Positions 44,274 through 56,562 of a stretch of 64,000 bases of DNA are shown piece after piece. The stretch is from positions 70,986,232 through 71,050,231 of the forward strand of contig OX328130.1 of NCBI GenBank assembly GCA_946811695.1, given 5' to 3'. Both the position numbers and the translations under genes were made by a program. The stretch comes from Gonocerus acuteangulatus. Taxonomy: Eukaryota; Arthropoda; Insecta; Hemiptera; Coreidae. Position 1 is the stretch's first letter. Every line of letters starts with the position of its first letter. A model generated the notes under the pieces. The model saw only the letters and a program-made list of their open reading frames with translations, made no database searches and had not been told where the DNA came from.

Positions 44274-44845
44274 TGGTAAAACTGAAGGAGAGCGTCCTCA
44301 GTACCTTTTTTTTCAAATTTTGCACTAAAACGTATTTTGATGCACTAAACACGAATCAGTTAAAAAAAAAAAGTTGCTCTCAACTAGGAAAGAAGTTATT
44401 ATGCACTAAAGTTCACTGTTAAGGAGGTTATAAAAGTTGGCGTAAACAGCGTATTAATAAACATGCATATTAAGAAGAATGCCTAGGACTTTTGGGCATA
44501 CATGCTAGGCGTTTCCGCTCGCTCAACAAACTCTAGTCAATCCAACTCGCTGTTATGGTTAGAATTCCGATGTTATGGAGGTTATAAATAGTTTATCAAC
44601 ATTTCAAATGAGAGTTCTTTGTTTCCCAATGTTAGATGTCTGCACATGCGCTTGTTTACAAATACGCTGTTTACGCCATCTTTAACCTCAATAACAGTGG
44701 ACTTTAGTGCTTAATAACTTCTTTCCTAGTTAGGAGCAAAATTTTTTTTAACGGATTCTTGTTCAGTGCATCAAAATACGTTATAGTGCAAACTTTGAAA
44801 AAAAAATCGGTACTGAGGACCCTCTCCTTCAGTTTTGCCGTAAAT
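44274..44845. mobile_element. MITE B, copy 3 (diverged)
   Basis: Ends GGTAAAACTGAAGGAGAGCG and CTCTCCTTCAGTTTTGCC with arms of about 190 bp that include GTATTTTGATGCACTAAACA and complement. Central module CGTTTCCGCTCGCTCAACAA and TAGTCAATCCAACTCGC. Confidence 0.8.
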
Positions 44846-45326
44846 TTCTGTGGAAAGGAAATATCTGTGGGACCAACGGAAAACAAAATATTTTAGAATA
44901 AATTTTGTCAACAATGTATCGAAATGTATCTTTTCTCATTTGAAAATTGGAAAAGTGGTGGTCATCGTCGATTTGAAGATCGTTCCACAAATGAGAAAAT
45001 TCACCGAAGTCGATTCTTTTGGCATTAATGTGATTCGCCCACATTTCCCGTCTTTGTCGATATCGTCTAAGCCGTAGATGAATAAAAGATGATTATTCCA
45101 AAGCGAAACATTCTTCATCAGAATCATGAGATAAACCTTTTCGAAGACTCATCACGTCTACTGCGAATCCGGACAAATACTGAGGCAATGGACGAGAGGC
45201 ATTCGCACGATTTTGTACGATGGGCATTCCCCTGAATTCGTTGCTTCGCAGGTGGCAGCTTTTCGTTCCCAGTGGACGCTTTCGCATTAATAAGCAACCG
45301 GATAGAGTTTTTATAGGCCTTTAAAC
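44846..45326. other. Diverged element A-like sequence
   Basis: 45260-45326 (CATTAATAAGCAACCGGATA) and the following unit resemble the element A body; the rest is unassigned. Confidence 0.35.
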
Positions 45327-48223
45327 CTAAGGGATCAAATGGAACCAATTTCAAGGCAATATATTTCTTGTGGAACACTTTAAAAAAAACTAGTATTTTG
45401 GTTTTGGTGCTTAAAGACGTTCTAGGGTCTTTTGGTGTTGAAAATGATACTTCAATGTTGACAACGTTTGAAAAATATTAAATATAAAGATAAGGGACAT
45501 TGAATAATGGACCAAGAGTCGGGCCCGATGGTTCGGAAATAGATTCACTAAGGGTATTAATATTAATAAGATAATCTTGCATATATTATAGTATTTTAAA
45601 TCCTGTGACGTTGAAATATTGAATTAAATTATAATAATTATCAGGTGTCAGTTTAGTGTCCTTGCAATTGGTCGGTTCAGACTTCATTATCGGTTTTATA
45701 AAGTGTTAGTTTTATTAATTTATTTTTTTTAATATATTGATTTCTGTATTGATTATAACCAATGGAAGACATTATTCCGTTTTATTTTGCATTGTCCTAT
45801 TTACTCCTCCATCAGAAACCAATTCCTCCAGTTTAACAACCACTCTACTGATTGTCCTATTTACTCCTCCATCAGAAACCAATTCCTCCAGTTTTATTTT
45901 GCATTGTCCTATTTACTCCTCCATCAGAAACCAATTCCTCCAGTTTTATTTTGCATTGTCCTATTTACTCCTCCATCAGAAACCAATTCCTCCAGTTTAA
46001 CAACCACTCTACTGATTGTCCTATTTACTCCTCCATCAGAAACCAATTCCTCCAGTTTAACAACCACTCTACTGATTGTCCTATTTACTCCTCCATCAGA
46101 AACCAATTCCTCCAGTTTAACAACCACTCTACTGATTGTCCTATTTACTCCTCCATCAGAAACCAATTCCTCCAGTTTAACAACCACTCTACTGATTGTC
46201 CTATTTACTCCTCCATCAGAAACCAATTCCTCCAGTTTAACAACCACTCTACTGATTGTCCTATTTACTCCTCCATCAGAAACCAATTCCTCCAGTTTAA
46301 CAACCACTCTACTGATTTTGCATTGTCCTATTTACTCCTCCATCAGAAACCAATTCCTCCAGTTTAACAACCACTCTACTGATTTTGCATTGTCCTATTT
46401 ACTCCTCCATCAGAAACCAATTCCTCCAGTTTAACAACCACTCTACTGATTTTGCATTGTCCTATTTACTCCTCCATCAGAAACCAATTCCTCCAGTTTA
46501 ACAACCACTCTACTGATTTTGCATTGTCCTATTTACTCCTCCATCAGAAACCAATTCCTCCAGTTTAACAACCACTCTACTGATTGTCCTATTTACTCCT
46601 CCATCAGAAACCAATTCCTCCAGTTTAACAACCACTCTACTGATTGTCCTATTTACTCCTCCATCAGAAACCAATTCCTCCAGTTTAACAACCACTCTAC
46701 TGATTGTCCTATTTACTCCTCCATCAGAAACCAATTCCTCCAGTTTAACAACCACTCTACTGATTGTCCTATTTACTCCTCCATCAGAAACCAATTCCTC
46801 CAGTTTAACAACCACTCTACTGATTTTGCATTGTCCTATTTACTCCTCCATCAGAAACCAATTCCTCCAGTTTAACAACCACTCTACTGATTGTCCTATT
46901 TACTCCTCCATCAGAAACCAATTCCTCCAGTTTAACAACCACTCTACTGATTGTCCTATTTACTCCTCCATCAGAAACCAATTCCTCCAGTTTAACAACC
47001 ACTCTACTGATTGTCCTATTTACTCCTCCATCAGAAACCAATTCCTCCAGTTTAACAACCACTCTACTGATTGTCCTATTTACTCCTCCATCATAAACCA
47101 ATTCCTCCAGTTTAACAACCACTCTACTGATTGTCCTATTTACTCCTCCATCAGAAACCAATTCCTCCAGTTTAACAACCACTCTACTGATTGTCCTATT
47201 TACTCCTCCATCAGAAACCAATTCCTCCAGTTTAACAACCACTCTACTGATTGTCCTATTTACTCCTCCATCAGAAACCAATTCCTCCAGTTTAACAACC
47301 ACTCTACTGATTGTCCTATTTACTCCTCCATCAGAAACCAATTCCTCCAGTTTAACAACCACTCTACTGATTGTCCTATTTACTCCTCCATCAGAAACCA
47401 ATTCCTCCAGTTTAACAACCACTCTACTGATTGTCCTATTTACTCCTCCATCAGAAACCAATTCCTCCAGTTTCACAACCACTCTACTGATTGTCCTATT
47501 TACTCCTCCATCAGAAACCAATTCCTCCAGTTTAACAACCACTCTACTGATTGTCCTATTTACTCCTCCATCAGAAACCAATTCCTCCAGTTTAACAACC
47601 ACTCTACTGATTGTCCTATTTACTCCTCCATCAGAAACCAATTCCTCCAGTTTAACAACCACTCTACTGATTGTCCTATTTACTCCTCCATCAGAAACCA
47701 ATTCCTCCAGTTTAACAACCACTCTACTGATTGTCCTATTTACTCCTCCATCAGAAACCAATTCCTCCAGTTTAACAACCACTCTACTGATTGTCCTATT
47801 TACTCCTCCATCAGAAACCAATTCCTCCAGTTTAACAACCACTCTACTGATTGTCCTATTTACTCCTCCATCAGAAACCAATTCCTCCAGTTTCACAACC
47901 ACTCTACTGATTGTCCTATTTACTCCTCCATCAGAAACCAATTCCTCCAGTTTAACAACCACTCTACTGATTGTCCTATTTACTCCTCCATCAGAAACCA
48001 ATTCCTCCAGTTTAACAACCACTCTACTGATAATTCTCAATGAAGTCTTAAACAGGGCCTCAAAAATTGAATACATACAAATTACATAAAAAAACTCCTT
48101 AAAATTGAGAGCGTCATTAATCTATACCTAATAGTAATTTTATTATATATTGTGTTAAGGTATGCGAATTTTGTACAAAAATGCCTAAGGAATGTATTTA
48201 TTTTCATTTATTTTTAGTTAAAC
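45327..48223. repeat. Tandem segmental duplication, copy 1 (2897 bp)
   Basis: Sequence from CCTAAGGGATCAAATGG to TTTTTAGTTAAAC is repeated directly by 48224-50940. The junction at 48218-48223 is TTAAAC, also found at both outer limits (45321-45326, 50935-50940), i.e. six bases of microhomology. Lies in the CRAL-TRIO intron. Confidence 0.95.
45790..48032. repeat. 60-bp satellite array, about 37 units
   Basis: Unit TTGTCCTATTTACTCCTCCA plus CAGAAACCAATTCCTCCAGT and TTAACAACCACTCTACTGA. A few units differ in length (GTTTTATTTTGC or TTTTGC variants near 45890-45955 and 46315-46520, and 46820). Open reading frames in several phases on both strands are a consequence of the 60-base period, not genes. 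Confidence 0.97.
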
Positions 48224-50940
48224 CTAAGGGATCAAATGGAACCAATTTCAAGGCAATATATTTCTTGTGGAACACTTTAAAAAAAACTAGTATTTTGGTT
48301 TTGGTGCTTAAAGACGTTCTAGGGTCTTTTGGTGTTGAAAATGATACTTCAATGTTGACAACGTTTGAAAAATATTAAATATAAAGATAAGGGACATTGA
48401 ATAATGGACCAAGAGTCGGGCCCGATGGTTCGGAAATAGATTCACTAAGGGTATTAATATTAATAAGATAATCTTGCATATATTATAGTATTTTAAATCC
48501 TGTGACGTTGAAATATTGAATTAAATTATAATAATTATCAGGTGTCAGTTTAGTGTCCTTGCAATTGGTCGGTTCAGACTTCATTATCGGTTTTATAAAG
48601 TGTTAGTTTTATTAATTTATTTTTTTTAATATATTGATTTCTGTATTGATTATAACCAATGGAAGACATTATTCCGTTTTATTTTGCATTGTCCTATTTA
48701 CTCCTCCATCAGAAACCAATTCCTCCAGTTTAACAACCACTCTACTGATTGTCCTATTTACTCCTCCATCAGAAACCAATTCCTCCAGTTTTATTTTGCA
48801 TTGTCCTATTTACTCCTCCATCAGAAACCAATTCCTCCAGTTTTATTTTGCATTGTCCTATTTACTCCTCCATCAGAAACCAATTCCTCCAGTTTAACAA
48901 CCACTCTACTGATTGTCCTATTTACTCCTCCATCAGAAACCAATTCCTCCAGTTTAACAACCACTCTACTGATTGTCCTATTTACTCCTCCATCAGAAAC
49001 CAATTCCTCCAGTTTAACAACCACTCTACTGATTGTCCTATTTACTCCTCCATCAGAAACCAATTCCTCCAGTTTAACAACCACTCTACTGATTGTCCTA
49101 TTTACTCCTCCATCAGAAACCAATTCCTCCAGTTTAACAACCACTCTACTGATTGTCCTATTTACTCCTCCATCAGAAACCAATTCCTCCAGTTTAACAA
49201 CCACTCTACTGATTTTGCATTGTCCTATTTACTCCTCCATCAGAAACCAATTCCTCCCGTTTAACAACCACTCTACTGATTTTGCATTGTCCTATTTACT
49301 CCTCCATCAGAAACCAATTCCTCCAGTTTAACAACCACTCTACTGATTTTGCATTGTCCTATTTACTCCTCCATCAGAAACCAATTCCTCCAGTTTAACA
49401 ACCACTCTACTGATTTTGCATTGTCCTATTTACTCCTCCATCAGAAACCAATTCCTCCAGTTTAACAACCACTCTACTGATTGTCCTATTTACTCCTCCA
49501 TCAGAAACCAATTCCTCCAGTTTAACAACCACTCTACTGATTGTCCTATTTACTCCTCCATCAGAAACCAATTCCTCCAGTTTAACAACCACTCTACTGA
49601 TTGTCCTATTTACTCCTCCATCAGAAACCAATTCCTCCAGTTTAACAACCACTCTACTGATTGTCCTATTTACTCCTCCATCAGAAACCAATTCCTCCAG
49701 TTTAACAACCACTCTACTGATTTTGCATTGTCCTATTTACTCCTCCATCAGAAACCAATTCCTCCAGTTTAACAACCACTCTACTGATTGTCCTATTTAC
49801 TCCTCCATCAGAAACCAATTCCTCCAGTTTAACAACCACTCTACTGATTGTCCTATTTACTCCTCCATCAGAAACCAATTCCTCCAGTTTAACAACCACT
49901 CTACTGATTGTCCTATTTACTCCTCCATCAGAAACCAATTCCTCCAGTTTAACAACCACTCTACTGATTGTCCTATTTACTCCTCCATCATAAACCAATT
50001 CCTCCAGTTTAACAACCACTCTACTGATTGTCCTATTTACTCCTCCATCAGAAACCAATTCCTCCAGTTTAACAACCACTCTACTGATTGTCCTATTTAC
50101 TCCTCCATCAGAAACCAATTCCTCCAGTTTAACAACCACTCTACTGATTGTCCTATTTACTCCTCCATCAGAAACCAATTCCTCCAGTTTAACAACCACT
50201 CTACTGATTGTCCTATTTACTCCTCCATCAGAAACCAATTCCTCCAGTTTAACAACCACTCTACTGATTGTCCTATTTACTCCTCCATCAGAAACCAATT
50301 CCTCCAGTTTCACAACCACTCTACTGATTGTCCTATTTACTCCTCCATCAGAAACCAATTCCTCCAGTTTAACAACCACTCTACTGATTGTCCTATTTAC
50401 TCCTCCATCAGAAACCAATTCCTCCAGTTTAACAACCACTCTACTGATTGTCCTATTTACTCCTCCATCAGAAACCAATTCCTCCAGTTTCACAACCACT
50501 CTACTGATTGTCCTATTTACTCCTCCATCAGAAACCAATTCCTCCAGTTTAACAACCACTCTACTGATTGTCCTATTTACTCCTCCATCAGAAACCAATT
50601 CCTCCAGTTTAACAACCACTCTACTGATTGTCCTATTTACTCCTCCATCAGAAACCAATTCCTCCAGTTTAACAACCACTCTACTGATTGTCCTATTTAC
50701 TCCTCCATCAGAAACCAATTCCTCCAGTTTAACAACCACTCTACTGATAATTCTCAATGAAGTCTTAAACAGGGCCTCAAAAATTGAATACATACAAATT
50801 ACATAAAAAAACTCCTTAAAATTGAGAGCGTCATTAATCTATACCTAATAGTAATTTTATTATATATTGTGTTAAGGTATGCGAATTTTGTACAAAAATG
50901 CCTAAGGAATGTATTTATTTTCATTTATTTTTAGTTAAAC
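48224..50940. repeat. Tandem segmental duplication, copy 2 (2717 bp)
   Basis: Direct copy of 45327-48223, shorter by 180 bp, i.e. three 60-bp units. Marker variants (CATCATAAACC, TTTCACAACC) sit at matching places in both copies; one A-to-C change near 49258 is private to this copy. Confidence 0.95.
48687..50749. repeat. 60-bp satellite array, about 34 units
   Basis: Same unit and the same order of length variants as 45790-48032, with three fewer units in the regular part. Confidence 0.97.
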
Positions 50941-50962
50941 TTTATTATTTCTCATAGTTGTT

Positions 50963-51025
50963 TTTTTTTTTCGTTTTTAACGGCTCATTAACTATTTGGC
51001 TATTAGCGCAGGGCTATCTAAAGGT
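50963..51025 (-). mobile_element. 3' remnant of the main SINE
   Basis: T-run, AACGGCTCATTAAC, TTGGCTATTAGCGC: tail end only, in minus orientation. Confidence 0.5.
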
Positions 51026-51199
51026 TGACACCCCCTTTTCTCATAGTATTATTGTTCAATTATGTAAATAGAATATATGTTTATCTGTCTTTGCCTATGA
51101 ATATATTATTAACATAGGTCTGAAAAACATTCTATAAGGCCAACTCCTTGTAATGGGGAACCTTGTATGAAATAAATTAAATAAATAATCAATAAAGTA

Positions 51200-51892
51200 A
51201 TAATTATTACATTCTGTACACCTGGTAATATGATATATTACATTCTGTACACCTCGCAATATGATATATTACATTCTGTACACCTTGTAACATGATATAT
51301 TACATTCTGTACGCCTGGTAATATGATATATTACATTCTGTACGCCTGGTAATATGATATATTACATTCTGTACGCCTGGTAATATGATATATTACATTC
51401 TGTACACCTGGTAATATGATATATTACATTCTGTACGCCTGGTAATATGATATATTACATTCTGTACACCTGGTAATATGATACATTACATTCTGTACGC
51501 CTGGAAATATGATATATTACATTCTGTACACCTGGTAATATGATATATTACATTCTGTAACCTGGTAATATGATATATTACATTCTGTACACCTGGCAAT
51601 ATGATATATTACATTCTGTACACCTGGCAATATGATATATTACATTCTGTACACCTGGTAATATGATATATTACATTCTGTACACCTGGTAATATGATAT
51701 ATTACATTCTGTACACCTGGTAATATGATATATTACATTCTGTACACCTGGTAATATGATATATTACATTCTGTACACCTGGTAATATGATATATTACAT
51801 TCTGTACACCTGGTAATATGATATATTACATTCTGTACACCTGGTAATATGATATATTACATTCTGTACACCTGGTAATATGATATATTATA
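51200..51892. repeat. 31-bp satellite array, about 22 units
   Basis: Unit TATTACATTCTGTACACCTG plus GTAATATGATA with CACC/CGCC and GTAA/GCAA variants; still inside the CRAL-TRIO intron. Confidence 0.95.
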
Positions 51893-52600
51893 CAATATGT
51901 GGGTTCTATGCTCGACGCCTCCCAACTTCATCCTCGATTAAAGTCAGAAGATGACGTTGAAAGGGGCTTCCCCAAGCTCCCTTCTACTCCGACCAGTTGC
52001 ATGAAGTCTAAGAGAAATCGCTAAGCCACAGACATTGACGCACTTGAAGGAAGAAAAAGCCATTGCTAACACTTCACTTGGTCACTGCAGCAGATCTCTG
52101 GGCCACTGTCTTCTGAGTCACCTTCGACTTGTTGGACCAGTTGAAGAATTCAGATTCGATGCCAAGACTAGAAATGGCTCAATTACTCACTTCAATTAGA
52201 CTTTTGTTGATACAAAAGAAAATACATTACGAGAAGTAAATTACGCTAAATTATTCTGAGGCTCTCAGTACTTCATATATTTTCAGCGGGAGAGTTCTAT
52301 AGAAAAACATATGTAAGCAATGCAAGAAACCCTGAATAATTGTATTAAAGAAAAATAAAGATTAGCAAAGCGAGCAGAAGAAGCCTTAAACTCAAAGAGA
52401 AGACCAGGAATCTGATAAATGAAAGAGTGGAGCTTAGTAGAATAAAGGAAAAACTTTCAAAAGCAAAATATTGACTATGCAGAACCAAGAAAGTTGGTCC
52501 TCAGAAAATTAAAAAATATGGAAAAAATTGTTAAGAACATTTTTTTTTTTAAAATGTTTGGCCAGGTTTAATAAGAGAGTTCAATGAAGGTTTAAAAATG
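51893..52600. other. No recognised feature
   Basis: Intron DNA; may include a 5' part of the PLE relic that follows but no protein blocks were recognised. Confidence 0.4.
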
Positions 52601-52679
52601 CTAGGTGAAAGATATATAAATAAAATGAAAACCGAGGAAGCTGTAATAACAGATTGGCAAACAATTGTTGTAATATCGA

Positions 52680-52971
52680 TGAAGATTTGAAGAAGATTTG
52701 AAGAAAAACCCAGTAAGAAAACGTATCAACAACCACAAAAACGATGTCCGGAATAAAGACAGCTTTAACTAGACATGCCATCTCAGACGGACATGACTTT
52801 GGTTTTGACCTATACTCCATCATTTCCACTGAATCCAACGAAGACAAACGCCTCCTTTCCGAATCAATTTTTATCCACCTAGAAAATAACCCAGTTAATC
52901 ACAAAATTGACAAAGAAGTCATCTCCTCTACCTACTCCAACATCTTCCATTTATTAAAAACTCCATCCTAA
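52680..52971 (+). pseudogene. PLE GIY-YIG endonuclease, C-terminal relic
   Basis: In one frame VRKRINNHKNDVRNKDSFN, then after a one-base frame change TALTRHAISDGHDFGFDL and TESNEDKRLLSESIFIHLEN. The blocks NHKNDV, ALxxHAI..xHxFxFD and E..RL.SE.IFIH are the second half of a PLE GIY-YIG domain. A 3' region leads to the hammerhead-like core at 53475. In the CRAL-TRIO intron, same strand as the host gene. Confidence 0.75.
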
Positions 52972-53474
52972 TCCCCTATACCGCCTGCAATATAGCCCTT
53001 TATACCTGCCTCCCTTTCCATTAACACAACATTTTATGACTTTATGACCCCTTACTGTACTTCGCCGCTTTCGCCGCTCTTTCTTTCATCTTCTATATTC
53101 TCTGTCCATTGGGTGGTCCAGAACCCCCCCCCCCCCTCACCAACTCCTTTCTTCCTATGTTTCCCTGTATTAACTGTCAGAAATGATCCCGCATTTGTGA
53201 GGAATAGTTCTCTATCTTCCCATCGGTAAGCCCATATTGTTATTCTTATATCTAATCTAATATGTAATCTGTTATTCTTATATCTGTTTTCCTAATAATC
53301 GAAACACATTGGTATCCTAGAGCACATTGTTCTTCTATATATTATGTTCTAGCATTTTATGTTTTGTCTTTTTCAATATATATATATGTATGTATATATG
53401 TATGTGTATTTGTGTATGTAGGCATATATATATATATGTATATTTCAGTATTACATCCGTCCTACTTGTTTTTT
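52972..53474 (+). mobile_element. PLE 3' untranslated region
   Basis: C-rich then TA/TG-rich sequence between the endonuclease relic and its terminal core. Poly-C at 53128-53138. Confidence 0.5.
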
Positions 53475-53519
53475 ACAGCCCTGATGAAGGCTTGAAGTTC
53501 AAGCCGAAACGTCGGCACA
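53475..53519 (+). ncRNA. Hammerhead-like core at PLE 3' end
   Basis: ACAGCC, CTGATGA (53481-53487), extra A, stem II GGCTTG/CAAGCC, GAAA, CGTC, GGC pairing with GCC. Predicted cut after GUC. Same core as 30226-30270. Confidence 0.55.
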
Positions 53520-53620
53520 ATAAAACCATTTTTATGATAAAATGTAGTTTTATTAAATAGCAGTGACCGAACCCCGACAATCCCTACCTTGCATCATCTA
53601 CGGTCAACGATCTCCTCTCA
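53520..53620 (+). mobile_element. PLE terminal sequence
   Basis: TAAAATGTAGTTTTATTAAA, GCAGTGACCGAACCCCGACA and TACGGTCAACGATCTCCTCT repeat the terminus at 30165-30560. Confidence 0.65.
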
Positions 53621-53624
53621 ACGA

Positions 53625-53690
53625 TTTGAAGAAATCTTTCTCCTATGAGTGGAACCTCAATAGCTACATTTCTTCGGAATGTGCTAAAAT
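53625..53690 (+). mobile_element. Element C terminal fragment
   Basis: GATTTGAAGAAATCTTTCTC, GAACCTCAATAGCTAC and CTTCGGAATGTGCTAAAATG: right end of element C only. Confidence 0.5.
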
Positions 53691-53799
53691 GTACAGCTTT
53701 AATTGTTAATGCGATCTTGTGTGATCAAAATCATTCATTTTCTCTAATTTATCAATACCAATCCATATTTTTCAATTCTTTATATCATAAAGATATAAT

Positions 53800-53802
<3 letters not shown>

Positions 53803-53850
<48 letters not shown>
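53803..53850. repeat. (TA)n microsatellite
   Basis: TA dinucleotide tract. Confidence 0.95.
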
Positions 53851-53859
<9 letters not shown>

Positions 53860-53989
53860 ATATAAAGATATAATATAGGCCCAATAGATCTTTTAGGTCG
53901 AGTTGCTTTCCCCTCAGATAGGGGCCCTGAGTATATCTATCTATATCATAAATTGTATATGGGATGCTGAAGTATCCAAAAAAAAGTTG

Positions 53990-54520
53990 TAATTCTTAAA
54001 AAACAAAATGGCGGCGCTATGTCTGACGAACGAAACCCCCCATTATTATTTTGAAAGAAAAAGGTTAAATCTAGTAAAGTAGGTAGGAGTTTTAAGAAAT
54101 ATTATGCTTTTCGAAAATGGTGAACAATTCTTCATTCTCTATTAAAAATAAAGTCGTTATAGTTCGATGAATCGCAGAAATCCTATGTACTTTACTAGCA
54201 AATATCATTAGGAAGCTGCAGTTAAAATTTGAAGTTAAACGGGTTTAAATTGAGGGCGCTAGCGTAGCGCGCGATTTAAAAACAGAGTTTTGAGAAACTC
54301 GATATTAAAGTTTAATGTACCGTTCATTTTTGCTTTCTAATTTTTTTCATAATTTCTTGTAATGAAGATTAAAAAAAAAATGGTTTTTAATTTTGAAATG
54401 TATCAGGACTTTAGTTGAAAAATCGAATTTTTGGCACATTTAAAAACTGTTCCGGCACATAAAACACACTTGATTACTTAAGGGACCATTTACATTCAAA
54501 AAATGAAAATATTAAAAAAA
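53990..54520 (+). repeat. Dispersed repeat D, copy 1
   Basis: Shares long ordered blocks with 60150-60800: ATTAGGAAGCTGCAGTTAAA, GAGGGCGCTAGCGTAGCGC, GTTTTGAGAAA and TTTTTTTCATAATTTCTTGT. Direct orientation, about 6 kb apart. No terminal repeats or ORF identified. Confidence 0.75.
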
Positions 54521-54937
54521 AATATCATAAGGTAATATCGTCGATATAAATGTAAACTAAGGAATATGAAAAAATGCATCTTTCATTGTCAATCTTTTAT
54601 ATTTACGGCAAATTCTTCAATCTGACTTCACTCTATTAAAGGGAAAGTATTCCACTATCAAAAGGTCAAATCTGCCGAATATTTGACCGTCCAAAAAAAA
54701 GTTATGAATAAATACTTTTCCACTCTGAAAATTGGTGATTTTCATATTCGTTAGTTTGCTTTTGTATCGACGATATAACCCCTTAACCTAAGAGTACCTT
54801 CTGTATGAAGGGCTATGTTTAGATTTACAAAATGAATCATGGCTGCGGCAAATCAGCTGTTTATTATCGATAGTATTAGAATATGGAATATAAATATCGA
54901 TTTTCTGAAGAAATCATTGTTCTTTATTTTCTTTCAG
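54521..54937 (+). other. CRAL-TRIO intron 1, distal part
   Basis: No recognised feature other than the acceptor CTTTCAG at its end. Confidence 0.55.
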
Positions 54938-55029
54938 AGGAAGAAGGCCTGAATGCAAGAGACGACGATTTGTTCCTCGCAGCCTTTCTCAGGGGAAGGA
55001 AACACGACGTTGACAAGGCCTTTCAATGT
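54938..55029 (+). CDS. CRAL-TRIO (alpha-tocopherol-transfer-protein-like) exon
   Basis: 92-base exon between TTTCTTTCAG and GTGAGT encoding EEEGLNARDDDLFLAAFLRG and RKHDVDKAFQC. This is the most recognisable part of the CRAL_TRIO_N helix bundle (LNARxDDxFLxxFLRxRKxDVxxAFxx). The phase matches the preceding exon (one base carried in) and ends on a codon boundary that fits the next exon at 57330. Confidence 0.92.
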
Positions 55030-55754
55030 GTGAGTAAAAGCAATATTTTTTTTAAATAAAATATTTAAAAAAAATAGTAATTCAAAAGATCTTCGTTTTC
55101 TTAACACTTTCGCTGCTGCTGTCATTTTTTGGGAATATCTCAGTATTGGGTGCATTTTGTGTTTAAATTTGTTATGTAGGTAGATTTTTTTTTTCATAAA
55201 AATTCATAAAATATCTTCCAGTGAGCCGATTTAAAAACGGGAAACACTGCTGGATAGCTCAAACAATACTGAAGGGAACTGTCTTTACCTGGAGCTGTAA
55301 AAGTGAATCCCCTCCATTTACTAGCCTTTTCAATCTAAAGGGAAAAGTTATGGAGGAGTGTCCTTCTGAAGGTACACTCGTAATCGGATAGGATCGCTAG
55401 TGTCCTTCCGTAATCACAAGCGCAGCGAAAGTGTTAACTTCACTAGATCCCAATTCCTTTTTTTTAGGGTTTTGTGATGTTTATGATAAATATGTGGAAT
55501 ATATTTAAGCACATCTAACATGTCTGTTTTTTTTATTTTTCGTCGCGTAATATGGTTGGAGAAGTTGGATATCGTAGTCGTGATTTACTAAAGCTAGTTC
55601 CGGTCAGCTACCTACAGTTTTTTCTAGTACCTATTTATGTGAATTCATTTGCACTAAACGATTTTTTATAAATATTTTGAAAGAATTTTTTTTTTTTTTT
55701 TTTTTATTACCTTATCCAAGTCATGTTAAGCCAATTTACCATATCTGCTTGTAT
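55030..55754 (+). other. CRAL-TRIO intron 2, proximal part
   Basis: Intron of about 2.3 kb (55030-57329). No recognised feature here. Confidence 0.6.
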
Positions 55755-56182
55755 AAGGTTATCCCATAAGTAATGTCGGTTTTTAATATTTTTGTTTATT
55801 ATAGCACTTAATACAGTTCTATTTATCATGTTTTGGTTGGTGAAATTTATTCTGTGCTGAAATTTCATTTGAAATGGATCTCACAAGACACCATTTACGC
55901 CCCATTATAGTTTGGGAATTTGATAAAGGCGATAAACGGCTTCAACTTATCGAAAACTTCTAGAGTTATAAGGCGAGAATGTCATTAGTGAGCGACAAGT
56001 AGAGCGGTGTTTTGAACGATTTCGAGCGGGAAATCGCAAGCTTGAAGACGAGCCTCGTACAGGTCTAGCAACAGAGCTTGACGACCAACTCCTGCAGGCT
56101 ACTGTAGAAGAAAATCCTGTTGTAACAGTCGAAGAGCTAGCAGAAAAACTTACTAGCATAAACCGACATTACTTATGGAATG
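55755..56182 (+). mobile_element. Internally deleted mariner (MITE-like) with N-terminal transposase relic
   Basis: Inverted ends CCATAAGTAATGTCGGTTT (55764-55782) and AAACCGACATTACTTATGG (56159-56177). Between them MDLTRHHLRPIIVWEFDKG, then ENRKLEDEPRTGLATELDDQ, LLQATVEENPVVTVEELAEK: the mariner N-terminal helix-turn-helix region, with two stops. The catalytic domain has been deleted. Same element as 19735-20060. Confidence 0.85.
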
Positions 56183-56560
56183 GTCTGATATTTTCCTGTT
56201 TGTAACCATATTTTCTAATATTTTGGCGCTGTAGAAATCATTATTCTTCATCAAGTGTACGGTGAATTTCTTACGGTTTATCATATTTCCTGTTAATTTT
56301 AAACCATTATTCAGCTGAGTAAATCTTTTTGGCCTGTACAAGAGTCACAGAACAGGATAATATTCTTCCAAATGTTCTAAATATTTTTCTAAATGTGTAA
56401 CTAGACATGAAGCTATACTTAATATTTTCTTTCGTTATTCTTCCGTTTTAATAACTATTCGTCTACATAAAAAAACAAAAAACAAAAAAAAAAACAAAAA
56501 AAAACACAATGTTTCTACTTTCGCAACACTATTAATATTATGATGATTAGATAGTTAGCC
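56183..56560 (+). other. No recognised feature
   Basis: AT-rich intron; A/C-rich simple sequence 56468-56510. Confidence 0.5.
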
Positions 56561-56562
56561 GT

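Noticed and set aside
45787..50760. Long ORFs (up to 419 residues) on both strands
   Set aside because: They are readings of the 60-bp satellite; three phases and both strands are open with the same repeat, and no start context or splice signals support translation.
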